Assembly (NCBI GenBank): GCA_018816095.1
Contig: JAHIWP010000045.1
Coordinates: 1-64,000, forward strand
DNA: 64,000 nucleotides
DNA from: Gammaproteobacteria bacterium
GTDB taxonomy: Bacteria; Pseudomonadota; Gammaproteobacteria; Pseudomonadales; Pseudomonadaceae
Direction of reading: 5' to 3'
Below the pieces are notes generated by a model. The model saw only the letters and a list, made by a program, of their open reading frames with translations. It was not told the DNA's origin and did no database searches. Position 1 is the first letter of the stretch. Each line of letters opens with the position of its first letter. This document shows positions 57,320-64,000 of the stretch, piece after piece. The translations under genes and the position numbers were made by a program.

Positions 57320-58749
57320 GCAGCAGTGAAACCGTCTGGATTGTCGATGACGACCGCTCTATCCGCTGGGTCCTGGAAAAGGCTCTGCAACAGGAAGGCA
57401 TGACCACCCAGAGTTTTGACAGCGCCGACGGCGTCCTCAGCCGCCTAGCCCGGCAGCAGCCCGATGTCATCCTCTCCGATATCCGCATGCCCGGCGCCAG
57501 TGGCCTTGAGCTGCTGGCGCGCATTCGTGAGATGCACCCGCGCCTGCCGGTGATCATCATGACCGCGCACTCCGACCTCGACAGCGCCGTGGCCTCCTAT
57601 CAGGGCGGCGCGTTTGAATACCTGCCCAAGCCGTTCGACGTTGACGAAGCCGTCGCCCTGGTCAAGCGCGCCAACCAGCACGCCCAGGAGCAGCAGGGCC
57701 TTAGCATACCGATCGAACAGCCGCCCACGCCGGAGATCATCGGTGAAGCACCGGCGATGCAGGAGGTGTTCCGCGCCATCGGCCGCCTCTCGCACTCCAA
57801 TATCACCGTATTGATTAACGGTGAGTCCGGCACGGGTAAGGAGCTGGTCGCTCACGCCCTGCACCGCCACAGCCCGCGCGCAGCCTCACCGTTTATCGCC
57901 CTGAACATGGCGGCGATTCCCAAAGACCTCATGGAGTCCGAGCTGTTCGGCCATGAAAAAGGTGCCTTTACCGGGGCGGCCAATCAACGTCGCGGGCGCT
58001 TCGAGCAGGCCGACGGCGGCACCCTGTTTCTCGACGAAATCGGCGACATGCCGGCCGATACGCAAACCCGCCTGCTGCGCGTACTGGCGGACGGCGAGTT
58101 CTACCGGGTCGGTGGCCACACCCCGGTCAAGGTGGATGTGCGCATCATCGCCGCCACCCACCAGAACCTGGAAATACTGGTGCAAGCCGGCAAGTTCCGC
58201 GAAGACCTGTTCCACCGCCTCAACGTGATTCGCATCCACATCCCACGCCTGTCTGATCGCCGTGAAGATATCCCCACCCTGGCGCGGCATTTTCTTAGCC
58301 GCGCCGCGCTGGAGCTGGCCGTTGAACCAAAACTGCTGAAAAGTGAAACCGAAAACTACCTGGCGCAGCTCCCTTGGCCGGGTAACGTGCGCCAACTGGA
58401 AAACACCTGCCGCTGGATTACCGTCATGGCCTCAGGCCGTGAAGTGCATGTCGGCGACCTACCGCCCGAGCTGCTCAGCCAGCCACAGGAAAACGCTCCG
58501 GCCAGCAGCTGGGAACAGGGTTTGCGGCAGTGGGCGGAGCAGGCACTGGGCCGCGGCCAATCCAACCTGCTGGATACGGCAGTGCCGGCCTTTGAGCGGA
58601 TCATGATCGAAACCGCACTCAAGCACACCGCCGGCCGCCGCCGCGACGCGGCCGTACTGCTGGGCTGGGGGCGCAACACCCTGACGCGCAAGATCAAAGA
58701 GCTGGGCATGAATGTCGACAGCAGTGATGACGAGGACGGCGACGACTGA
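57316..58749 (+). CDS. ntrC: Nitrogen response regulator NtrC (sigma-54 activator)
   Basis: A 477-residue regulator: receiver with Asp55 in [13 protein letters not shown]+ domain with Walker A GESGTGKE, the GAFTGA loop that contacts sigma-54, Walker [13 protein letters not shown], and a C-terminal Fis-type HTH ([19 protein letters not shown]). It activates glnA, nitrogen-scavenging genes and, in P. aeruginosa, the sRNA NrsZ. ATG at 57316 fits family length; a further upstream start would lie inside ntrB. Confidence 0.96.
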   Translation: MSSSETVWIVDDDRSIRWVLEKALQQEGMTTQSFDSADGVLSRLARQQPDVILSDIRMPGASGLELLARIREMHPRLPVIIMTAHSDLDSAVASYQGGAFEYLPKPFDVDEAVALVKRANQHAQEQQGLSIPIEQPPTPEIIGEAPAMQEVFRAIGRLSHSNITVLINGESGTGKELVAHALHRHSPRAASPFIALNMAAIPKDLMESELFGHEKGAFTGAANQRRGRFEQADGGTLFLDEIGDMPADTQTRLLRVLADGEFYRVGGHTPVKVDVRIIAATHQNLEILVQAGKFREDLFHRLNVIRIHIPRLSDRREDIPTLARHFLSRAALELAVEPKLLKSETENYLAQLPWPGNVRQLENTCRWITVMASGREVHVGDLPPELLSQPQENAPASSWEQGLRQWAEQALGRGQSNLLDTAVPAFERIMIETALKHTAGRRRDAAVLLGWGRNTLTRKIKELGMNVDSSDDEDGDD

Positions 58750-58774
58750 ATCGCCGCCACGCCGCGCACCATAC

Positions 58775-58804
58775 AAACGGGCCCATTACAGGGCCCGTTT
58801 TCAT
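58775..58804 (+). terminator. ntrC terminator
   Basis: Perfect 10-bp arms aaacgggccc (58775-58784) and gggcccgttt (58791-58800) with a 6-base loop and T-run into ttttc. Confidence 0.85.
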
Positions 58805-58824
58805 TACGTCGTCACTTACACCCA

Positions 58825-58847
58825 GCGTGCATCAAAGCAATGCACGC
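58825..58847 (+). promoter_or_regulatory. NtrC-type palindrome upstream of the sRNA promoter
   Basis: Perfect 8-bp arms gcgtgcat (58825-58832) and atgcacgc (58840-58847) with a 7-bp spacer. The outer TGCA-N9-TGCA layout resembles NtrC enhancers. It lies about 115-140 bp upstream of the sigma-54 promoter at 58962. Confidence 0.6.
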
Positions 58848-58961
58848 GCACCGCTGCGCTGCACAGCGGCGGTTCAACCACCAGCCCCCGCACGCTGCAC
58901 AAGCCGCCCTATGTCACCTTAAACCCAGCATTTACAGGGCCTGCAGCCAACGTAATAAAAC

Positions 58962-58978
58962 TGGCACACAGTCTGCAT
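58962..58978 (+). promoter_or_regulatory. Sigma-54 promoter downstream of ntrC
   Basis: TGGCACACAGTCTGCAT: a perfect -24 TGGCAC, 5-bp spacer and CTGCA at -12 (consensus TTGCW, one mismatch). No protein gene follows on this strand before the convergent gene at 59039, which points to a non-coding transcript. Confidence 0.75.
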
Positions 58979-58987
58979 AGACTCATG

Positions 58988-59043
58988 CAATCCCAGTTTC
59001 GGGGACCTTGGTACAGGCAGGCCGGGGAATCCCCTCTTTTATT
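58988..59043 (+). ncRNA. nrsZ: NrsZ-type nitrogen-regulated small RNA, single module
   Basis: In P. aeruginosa, NrsZ lies directly downstream of ntrC, is transcribed from an NtrC/sigma-54 promoter and consists of about 60-nt modules. Here the same position has a sigma-54 promoter, an upstream NtrC-like palindrome, and about 56 nt from the expected start (about 12 nt after the -12) to a T-run. The RNA contains ttcggggacc and ends ggggaatcccctctttta, a GGGG/CCCC stem before the T-run. Only one module fits. Its 3' end overlaps the convergent gene's stop by a few bases. Ends are estimates. Confidence 0.6.
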
Positions 59044-59470
59044 GCTCCACCAGGCTGACCAGCAGCCGCCAGCGCCCGTCCACCTCTTCAGCGCGCCACT
59101 CGCCGCGCAAAGGACGGGCAGCCAGCACTCGCAACAGCAAATCCTTTCTTTCACGCTGCAACCGCCAATTGGCCAAGCGCCCCTGCACCTGTAACTGGCC
59201 TTGTTGTTCGCGGCCAAAACTCTCTAGCCGCAGGATAAAAACACCTCCCGCATGCTCTTCGCGCGGCACCGGTTCGACGTTGAACCACAGCTCAAGCCCC
59301 TGCTCACGCACTTCAACGCGCTCCAACCAGAGCGGGTCTGGCTGGAAAAGCCGGCCGATCATCAAACCGATCAAAAAGCCAAATAGCGCCAACGAACCGA
59401 TCACCCGCACCCACGGACGTGGCCGCGGGTCTGTAGAATGCTGCTCGCCTTCAAGCTCGGAGCCGCGCAT
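59039..59470 (-). CDS. Hypothetical single-pass membrane protein
   Basis: A 143-residue protein with one membrane helix (about residues 22-42, VIGSLALFGFLIGLMIGRLF) and a basic/acidic C-terminal domain with beta strands. No family is recognised. The matching gene in P. aeruginosa is also hypothetical. Its ATG and the trmL ATG overlap on the opposite strand in the sequence CATG (59468-59471), so both starts share two bases; a later start for this gene (GTG at the 'VIGSL' helix) is possible. Confidence 0.65.
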   Translation of the reverse strand: MRGSELEGEQHSTDPRPRPWVRVIGSLALFGFLIGLMIGRLFQPDPLWLERVEVREQGLELWFNVEPVPREEHAGGVFILRLESFGREQQGQLQVQGRLANWRLQRERKDLLLRVLAARPLRGEWRAEEVDGRWRLLVSLVEQ

Positions 59471-59957
59471 GTTTCACGTCATCCTTTTTCAACCGGAAAT
59501 TCCACCGAATACCGGCAACATTATCAGGCTCTGCGCCAACAGCGGCTGCCACCTGCACCTGATCGAACCCCTGGGCTTCGACCTGGATGACAAACGCCTG
59601 CGTCGCGCCGGCCTGGACTATCACGAATACGCCACCCTGCAGCGCCACGCCGACCTCGCCAGCTGCCTGGAAAGCCTAGGGCAGCCGCGTGTATTCGCGT
59701 TCACCACCAAGGGCTCGCAACCGTTCCATCAGGTCAGTTATCAACCCGGCGACGCCTTCCTGTTCGGCCCGGAAAGCCGCGGCCTGCCCCAGGAGGTGCG
59801 CGACAGCCTGCCCCCCGAGCAACGCGTGCGCCTGCCAATGCGCGACGGCTGCCGCAGCCTCAACCTGTCCAATACTGTTGCCGTGGCGGTGTACGAGGCC
59901 TGGCGCCAGCATGAGTTCGCCATGCCCGAGGCGCCTACGGCAACGTCGCAGGAATAA
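59469..59957 (+). CDS. trmL: tRNA (cytidine/uridine-2'-O)-methyltransferase TrmL
   Basis: A 162-residue SPOUT methyltransferase: MFHVILFQPEIPPNTGNIIR, the knot motifs FLFGPESRGLP and LNLSNTVAVAVYEAWRQ. It modifies the wobble nucleotide of tRNA-Leu isoacceptors. It is a single gene converging on secB over a strong bidirectional terminator. Confidence 0.95.
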   Translation: MFHVILFQPEIPPNTGNIIRLCANSGCHLHLIEPLGFDLDDKRLRRAGLDYHEYATLQRHADLASCLESLGQPRVFAFTTKGSQPFHQVSYQPGDAFLFGPESRGLPQEVRDSLPPEQRVRLPMRDGCRSLNLSNTVAVAVYEAWRQHEFAMPEAPTATSQE

Positions 59958-59978
59958 ACCGCCTTATTTTGACTGCCA

Positions 59979-60010
59979 ATAAAAAAGCGCCCTTAGGCGC
60001 TTTTTTATTG
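59979..60010. terminator. Bidirectional terminator between trmL and secB
   Basis: Perfect 14-bp arms aataaaaaagcgcc (59979-59992) and ggcgcttttttatt (59997-60010), loop ctta, with A and T runs on both sides. Confidence 0.92.
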
Positions 60011-60022
60011 CATGGCAGCGGC

Positions 60023-60508
60023 TCAGTGAGCAACGGCAGGCGCAGCGGCCTGCTGCATGCGCTGCAGCTCTTGCGCGTACAGCGCATCGAAGTTCACCGG
60101 GGCCAGCATCAGCGCCGGGAAAGAACCCCGCACTACCAGGCTGTCCAGCGTCTCGCGGGCATACGGGAAGAGGATGTTCGGGCAGAACGCACCGAGGGTA
60201 TGGCTCATCGAGGCGGCGTCCAAGCCCTGGATCAGGAAGATCCCGGCCTGCTGCACTTCGGCAATAAACGCCGTCTCTTCACCGTTTTTCACGGTCACCG
60301 AGAGCGTCAGCACCACTTCGTGGAAGTCACCGTCCAAGGACTTCTGGCGAGTGTTGAGGTCCATGGCGACGCTCGGCGTCCACTCTTGGCGGAAAATTTC
60401 CGGGCTCTTCGGCGCTTCAAAGGACAGGTCACGCACGTAGATGCGCTGCAGGGAGAATTGCGGGTTCTGTTCGCCCTGAGCGGCGCCGTTGCTAGCTTGT
60501 TCTGTCAT
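60023..60508 (-). CDS. secB: Export chaperone SecB
   Basis: A 161-residue tetrameric chaperone that keeps preproteins unfolded and delivers them to Sec[21 protein letters not shown], '[32 protein letters not shown]'. Last of the rhodanese-grx-secB minus-strand operon. Confidence 0.96.
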   Translation of the reverse strand: MTEQASNGAAQGEQNPQFSLQRIYVRDLSFEAPKSPEIFRQEWTPSVAMDLNTRQKSLDGDFHEVVLTLSVTVKNGEETAFIAEVQQAGIFLIQGLDAASMSHTLGAFCPNILFPYARETLDSLVVRGSFPALMLAPVNFDALYAQELQRMQQAAAPAVAH

Positions 60509-60549
60509 GGCAAAGCCTTCTTGTCGTTAGGTACGGATAAACAGGGGAG

Positions 60550-60804
60550 TTAAACCTTGAGCAGCGCGTCGAGCTTGCCGGCGCGCTCCAGGGCATACAG
60601 GTCATCGCAGCCGCCCACATGGGTGGTGCCAATCCAGATTTGCGGCACCGAGGTCTGGCGTGCCTTGCGGGTCATTTCCGCACGCACGTCCGGCTGACCG
60701 TCGACCTTGATTTCTTCGAACGCCACGCCCTTTTTCGCCAACAGCTGCTTGGCGCGGGTGCAATACGGGCACCAATCGCTGGAGTAGATGACGACAGGCT
60801 GCAT
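60550..60804 (-). CDS. grxC: Glutaredoxin 3 (GrxC-type)
   Basis: An 84-residue dithiol glutaredoxin with active site CPYC (SSDWCPYCTRAKQLL), the cis-Pro TSVPQIWIG and the GGCDDL glutathione site. It starts one base after the stop of the rhodanese-like gene and precedes secB by 41 bp, the order rhodanese-grx-secB known in proteobacteria. Confidence 0.95.
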   Translation of the reverse strand: MQPVVIYSSDWCPYCTRAKQLLAKKGVAFEEIKVDGQPDVRAEMTRKARQTSVPQIWIGTTHVGGCDDLYALERAGKLDALLKV

Positions 60805-60805
60805 C

Positions 60806-61219
60806 TCACTTCACCAGCGGCAGGTTGTCGCCACGCCAGCTGGCAATGCCACCTGACAGTTTGGCGGCAGTGAAACCAGCCTTTTTCAGATCACGGCAAA
60901 CCGTGCCGGCATGCTGACCCATGGCGTCGACCACGATCAGCGTCTTGGCCTTGTGCTTGTCCAGCTCAACCATACGACCGGCCAGCTTTTCATAGGGGAT
61001 ATTCAGCGCACCGACGATATGTCCGGCAGAAAAATCCTTCTGCGCGCGAATATCCAGCACCACGCCCTGCTCGCTGTTAACCAGCGCAGTCAGCTCGCGG
61101 CTGCTCAGGCTCTGCCCGCCCTTACGCGCTTCGGTGAAGATCAGCAGTGCAAGCACGGTCACAAACAACCCGCTCAGTACGTAGTGAGTAGTGGCAAATT
61201 CAATCAAGTTGGCGAGCAT
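60806..61219 (-). CDS. Membrane-anchored rhodanese-like protein, altered active-site loop
   Basis: A 137-residue protein: N-terminal helix (about 8-30) and a rhodanese domain. The active loop reads IVVDAMGQHAGTVCRDL: where active rhodaneses have Cys at the loop start (like VCxxGxR/QxA) there is Asp. The only nearby Cys comes seven residues later. So sulfur transfer by the usual mechanism looks unlikely. The start at 61219 (MLANLIEFATTHY) removes 30 unconserved codons. First gene of the grxC-secB operon. Confidence 0.8.
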   Translation of the reverse strand: MLANLIEFATTHYVLSGLFVTVLALLIFTEARKGGQSLSSRELTALVNSEQGVVLDIRAQKDFSAGHIVGALNIPYEKLAGRMVELDKHKAKTLIVVDAMGQHAGTVCRDLKKAGFTAAKLSGGIASWRGDNLPLVK

Positions 61220-61362
61220 TGTGCGGTTCCGGGGCGGTAAAATGTCGGCCAGTATACACAGCCACACAGGCCGGCCAAACCCTGCCCGACGGTGACGTTT
61301 GCCACACATGGCCGTAAAATGCCCAGCCTTTATTCGCCCCTCACGCAGAGCGAGCCTGCTTT

Positions 61363-62898
61363 ATGAGCGCCACGCCCAAACCCCTGGTACTGATCATCCT
61401 CGATGGCTTCGGCCACAGTGACAGCCCCGAATCCAACGCCATCATGGCGGCCAACACGCCGGTCTACGACCATCTGCGCGCCACCCAAGCCCATGGTCTG
61501 ATATCCGGCTCAGGCATGGATGTCGGCCTGCCGGACGGCCAGATGGGCAATTCCGAGGTCGGTCATATGAACCTCGGCGCGGGCCGCGTGGTGTACCAGG
61601 ACTTCACCCGGGTGACCAAAGCCATCCGCGATGGCGAGTTCTTCGCGAACCCAACCATCACCACGGCGGTGGACAAGGCCGTTAGCGCCGGCAAGGCCGT
61701 GCACATCCTCGGCTTACTTTCAGAAGGTGGCGTACACAGCCATCAGGACCACCTGGTGGCCATGGCTGAGCTGGCCGCCCAGCGCGGTGCAGAGAAAATC
61801 TACCTGCATGCGTTTCTCGACGGCCGCGACACCCCGCCGCGCAGTGCACAACCCTCCATCGAGCTGCTCGATGCGGCGTTCGCCAAACTGGGCAAGGGCC
61901 GCATCGCCAGCCTGATCGGCCGCTACTTTGCCATGGACCGCGACAATCGTTGGGACCGTGTCGAGCAAGCCTATCAACTGCTGGTCGACGGCAACGGCCA
62001 GTTCAACGCGGCCACTGCCGTCGAGGGCCTGAACGCAGCTTATGCCCGCGATGAAAGCGACGAGTTCGTCAAAGCCACCACCATCGGCGAGCCGGTGCAC
62101 ATGGAAGACGGCGACGCCGTGGTGTTTATGAACTTCCGCGCCGACCGCGCCCGCGAACTGACCCGCGCCTTTGTCGAGCCTGGCTTCAAGGAATTTGAAC
62201 GCCCGCGCGTCCCGCAGCTGGCCGACTTCGTCATGCTCACCCAATACGCGGCAAGCATCCCGGCACCCAGCGCCTACAAGCCGGAAGCGCTGACCAACGT
62301 ACTCGGCGAATACCTGGCGAATAACGGCAAAACCCAACTGCGTATCGCTGAAACCGAGAAGTACGCCCACGTCACCTTCTTCTTCTCCGGTGGCCGTGAA
62401 GAACCCTTTGCCGGCGAAGAACGCATCCTGATTCCCTCGCCGAACGTCGCCACCTACGACCTGCAGCCGCAGATGAGCGCGCCGGAAGTCACCGACAAGA
62501 TCGTCGATGCCATCGAAAATCAGCGCTACGACGTGATCATCGTCAACTACGCCAACGGCGACATGGTCGGCCACACGGGCGTGTTCGCCGCTGCCGTGGC
62601 TGCCGTGGAATGCCTGGACAGCTGTGTCGGCCGCATCGTCGCCGCGCTGGACAAGGTTGGTGGTGAAGCACTGATCACCGCTGACCATGGCAACGTCGAG
62701 CAAATGGCCGACGAGAGCACCGGTCAGGCCCACACCGCGCACACCTGCGAACCGGTACCGTTCATCTACGTCGGCAAACGCCCAGCGACTATCCGCCCGG
62801 GCGGCGTGCTGGCCGATGTGGCGCCGACCCTGCTGACCCTGATGAGCCTGCCAGTACCCGCGGAAATGACCGGGACCAGCATTGTCGAACTGAAATAA
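61363..62898 (+). CDS. gpmI: Phosphoglycerate mutase, cofactor-independent
   Basis: A 511-residue Mn-dependent enzyme of the alkaline-phosphatase superfamily: Asp14 ([11 protein letters not shown]), nucleophile Ser64 in [17 protein letters not shown], and the second metal site in [17 protein letters not shown] and [11 protein letters not shown]. It interconverts 3- and 2-phosphoglycerate. It precedes the EnvC-like gene, an order conserved in pseudomonads. Confidence 0.96.
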   Translation: MSATPKPLVLIILDGFGHSDSPESNAIMAANTPVYDHLRATQAHGLISGSGMDVGLPDGQMGNSEVGHMNLGAGRVVYQDFTRVTKAIRDGEFFANPTITTAVDKAVSAGKAVHILGLLSEGGVHSHQDHLVAMAELAAQRGAEKIYLHAFLDGRDTPPRSAQPSIELLDAAFAKLGKGRIASLIGRYFAMDRDNRWDRVEQAYQLLVDGNGQFNAATAVEGLNAAYARDESDEFVKATTIGEPVHMEDGDAVVFMNFRADRARELTRAFVEPGFKEFERPRVPQLADFVMLTQYAASIPAPSAYKPEALTNVLGEYLANNGKTQLRIAETEKYAHVTFFFSGGREEPFAGEERILIPSPNVATYDLQPQMSAPEVTDKIVDAIENQRYDVIIVNYANGDMVGHTGVFAAAVAAVECLDSCVGRIVAALDKVGGEALITADHGNVEQMADESTGQAHTAHTCEPVPFIYVGKRPATIRPGGVLADVAPTLLTLMSLPVPAEMTGTSIVELK

Positions 62899-62907
62899 CC
62901 CTGTACT

Positions 62908-62938
62908 CCACAGGCCAGGTGCAACGCCTGGCCTGTGG
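62908..62938. terminator. Strong hairpin after gpmI
   Basis: Perfect 12-bp arms ccacaggccagg (62908-62919) and cctggcctgtgg (62927-62938), loop 7 bases. No T-run follows (gctgt), so it may stabilise the gpmI message or be a weak terminator before the next gene. Confidence 0.5.
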
Positions 62939-63023
62939 GCTGTCGCAACGTGACGTTGACCATGGCTCCAAGCCATTTTTTAGGCATACTAGGCACGTTC
63001 TTCATTCAGGTGCTGCCAGCCCC

Positions 63024-64000
63024 ATGTTTCGTGCCCTCGCTCTTATTTTCCTGACCCTCCTGCTGACGCCTGCGATCGCCGACGAGAAGAGCGATGCGCA
63101 GAAAAAACTGGACGCTGCCCGCGCCGATATCAGCGAGCTCAAGCAGCTGCTGGAGAAGCTGCAGCTGGAGAAATCTGGCGTGCAGAAAGACCTGAAAAAA
63201 ACCGAAAGCGAAATGGGCCAGCTAGAAAAGCAGGTCAACGGTTTGCAGCAGGACCTGAAAAACAGCGAAGAGGAAATCCAGCGCCTCGATAGCGAGAAAA
63301 AAAAACTCCAGGGCGCACGCCTTGAGCAACAACGCCTGATTGGCATCCAGGCCCGCGCCGCTTACCAAAGCGGCCGCCAGGAGTACGTCAAGCTGCTGCT
63401 CAATCAGCAAAACCCGGAAAAATTCTCGCGCACCCTGACCTACTACGATTACCTCAGTGAAGCGCGCATGGAACAACTCAGCGCCTTCAATGAAACCCTG
63501 CGCCAGCTCGCCAATGTCGAGCAGGACATCGTCAACCAGCAAGCCACGCTGCTCGAACAGAAAAGCGCCCTGGATGGCCGCCGTGAACAACTCGCCAGCG
63601 TGCGCAAAGAACGCCAGCTGGCCCTGGCCAAACTGAGCAAGGAATTCTCCGCCCGCGACCAGAAGCTCAAAGCCCGCCAGCAGGAACAAGCCAATCTGGC
63701 GCGGGTGCTAAAAACCATCGAAGCCACCCTCGCCCGCCAGGCTCGCGAGGCCGAAGCGGCGCGCCAGCAAGCGCTGCTGGCGCAGCGTGAGCAACAACCG
63801 AGCACGCCTGGCAAACCTGCCAGCAGTGGCCCACTGGTCAGCGCTGGCGCCAGCTTCGGCGGGCCATTTGCCAAAGCCCGCGGCAAGTTGCCCTGGCCGG
63901 TCAATGGCCGCCTTGTGGCACGCTACGGCACGCCTCGCGGTGGTGATGCGCGCACCAAATGGGACGGCGTGCTGATCGGCGCCACTGCCGGCAGCCAGGT
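63024..64000 (+). CDS. EnvC-like murein hydrolase activator, 5' part cut by window end
   Basis: At least 325 codons are visible and the frame is open at 64000. A signal peptide (MFRALALIFLTLLLTPAIAD) is followed by two long coiled coils (about 20-90 and 150-250), then a Gly/Pro linker and the start of an M23/LytM domain (LPWPVNGRLVARYGTPRGGD). EnvC-type proteins lack the catalytic His/Asp and activate amidases AmiA/B at division; those residues lie beyond the window, so catalytic competence cannot be judged. A divisome role is inferred from the family. Confidence 0.85.
   Translation, partial: MFRALALIFLTLLLTPAIADEKSDAQKKLDAARADISELKQLLEKLQLEKSGVQKDLKKTESEMGQLEKQVNGLQQDLKNSEEEIQRLDSEKKKLQGARLEQQRLIGIQARAAYQSGRQEYVKLLLNQQNPEKFSRTLTYYDYLSEARMEQLSAFNETLRQLANVEQDIVNQQATLLEQKSALDGRREQLASVRKERQLALAKLSKEFSARDQKLKARQQEQANLARVLKTIEATLARQAREAEAARQQALLAQREQQPSTPGKPASSGPLVSAGASFGGPFAKARGKLPWPVNGRLVARYGTPRGGDARTKWDGVLIGATAGSQ

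Overview
The window is chromosomal DNA of a Pseudomonas species. The evidence is gene content and order: class II PHA genes (phaC1-phaZ-phaC2-phaD with divergent phaFI), creBC with a separate creD, a cbcVWX choline transporter beside betIBA, and runs of genes in the order I remember for P. aeruginosa PAO1 (argS to rsmE, then typA-thiI-glnA-ntrBC-trmL-secB-grx-gpmI). The species cannot be fixed from sequence reading alone; the layout fits the alcaligenes/peli/anguilliseptica side of the genus rather than P. aeruginosa. No tRNA, rRNA, prophage or CRISPR array was recognised.

Layout. 1-140: end of an IS30-family element running off the left edge. 354-9314: a GreA/Rnk-like gene, then a minus-strand block with creD, DUF3096, CBS, creC, creB, a chemotaxis receptor and an HD-GYP phosphodiesterase. 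9315-10382: a long non-coding region. 10383-19248: choline uptake (cbcVWX), a second betaine-type binding protein, a YtoQ protein and betI-betB-betA, with two related candidate BetI operators. 19527-24434: argS, a SPOR protein, hslVU behind a good heat-shock promoter, and a DUF971 gene. 24823-31817: the PHA locus. 31849-32114: a symmetrical MITE-like element between divergent genes. 32255-38144: ubiE-ubiJ-ubiB, hisI-hisE, tatABC, rsmE, mostly with coupled starts. 38227-40195: an accessory trio (HxlR regulator, unusual SDR, HCCA isomerase). 40204-47371: dtd-pip, small lipoproteins, lipocalin, DUF924, fbp, a diguanylate cyclase and a YkgJ-type protein. 47570-52914 (minus strand): a CptA-like phosphoethanolamine transferase, typA, thiI. 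53244-59043: nitrogen control (glnA, two DUF4124 genes, ntrBC, and a likely NrsZ-type sRNA behind a sigma-54 promoter). 59039-64000: a hypothetical membrane protein, trmL, secB, grx, a rhodanese-like protein, gpmI and the start of an EnvC-like protein.

How the parts work together. Choline taken up by CbcVWX is oxidised by BetA and BetB to glycine betaine under BetI control. PhaC1/PhaC2 build and PhaZ mobilises medium-chain PHA, with PhaF/PhaI coating granules and PhaD regulating. NtrBC acts through sigma-54 at glnA and probably at the small RNA downstream of ntrC.

Most genes look intact and ordinary. The items most worth a second look are the 266-bp MITE-like element, the NrsZ-type single-module sRNA, the SDR with a duplicated cofactor loop and no catalytic Tyr, the paired operators for BetI and HxlR, and repeats that supply the stop codons of two genes. 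I did not find a clearly undescribed multi-gene system.
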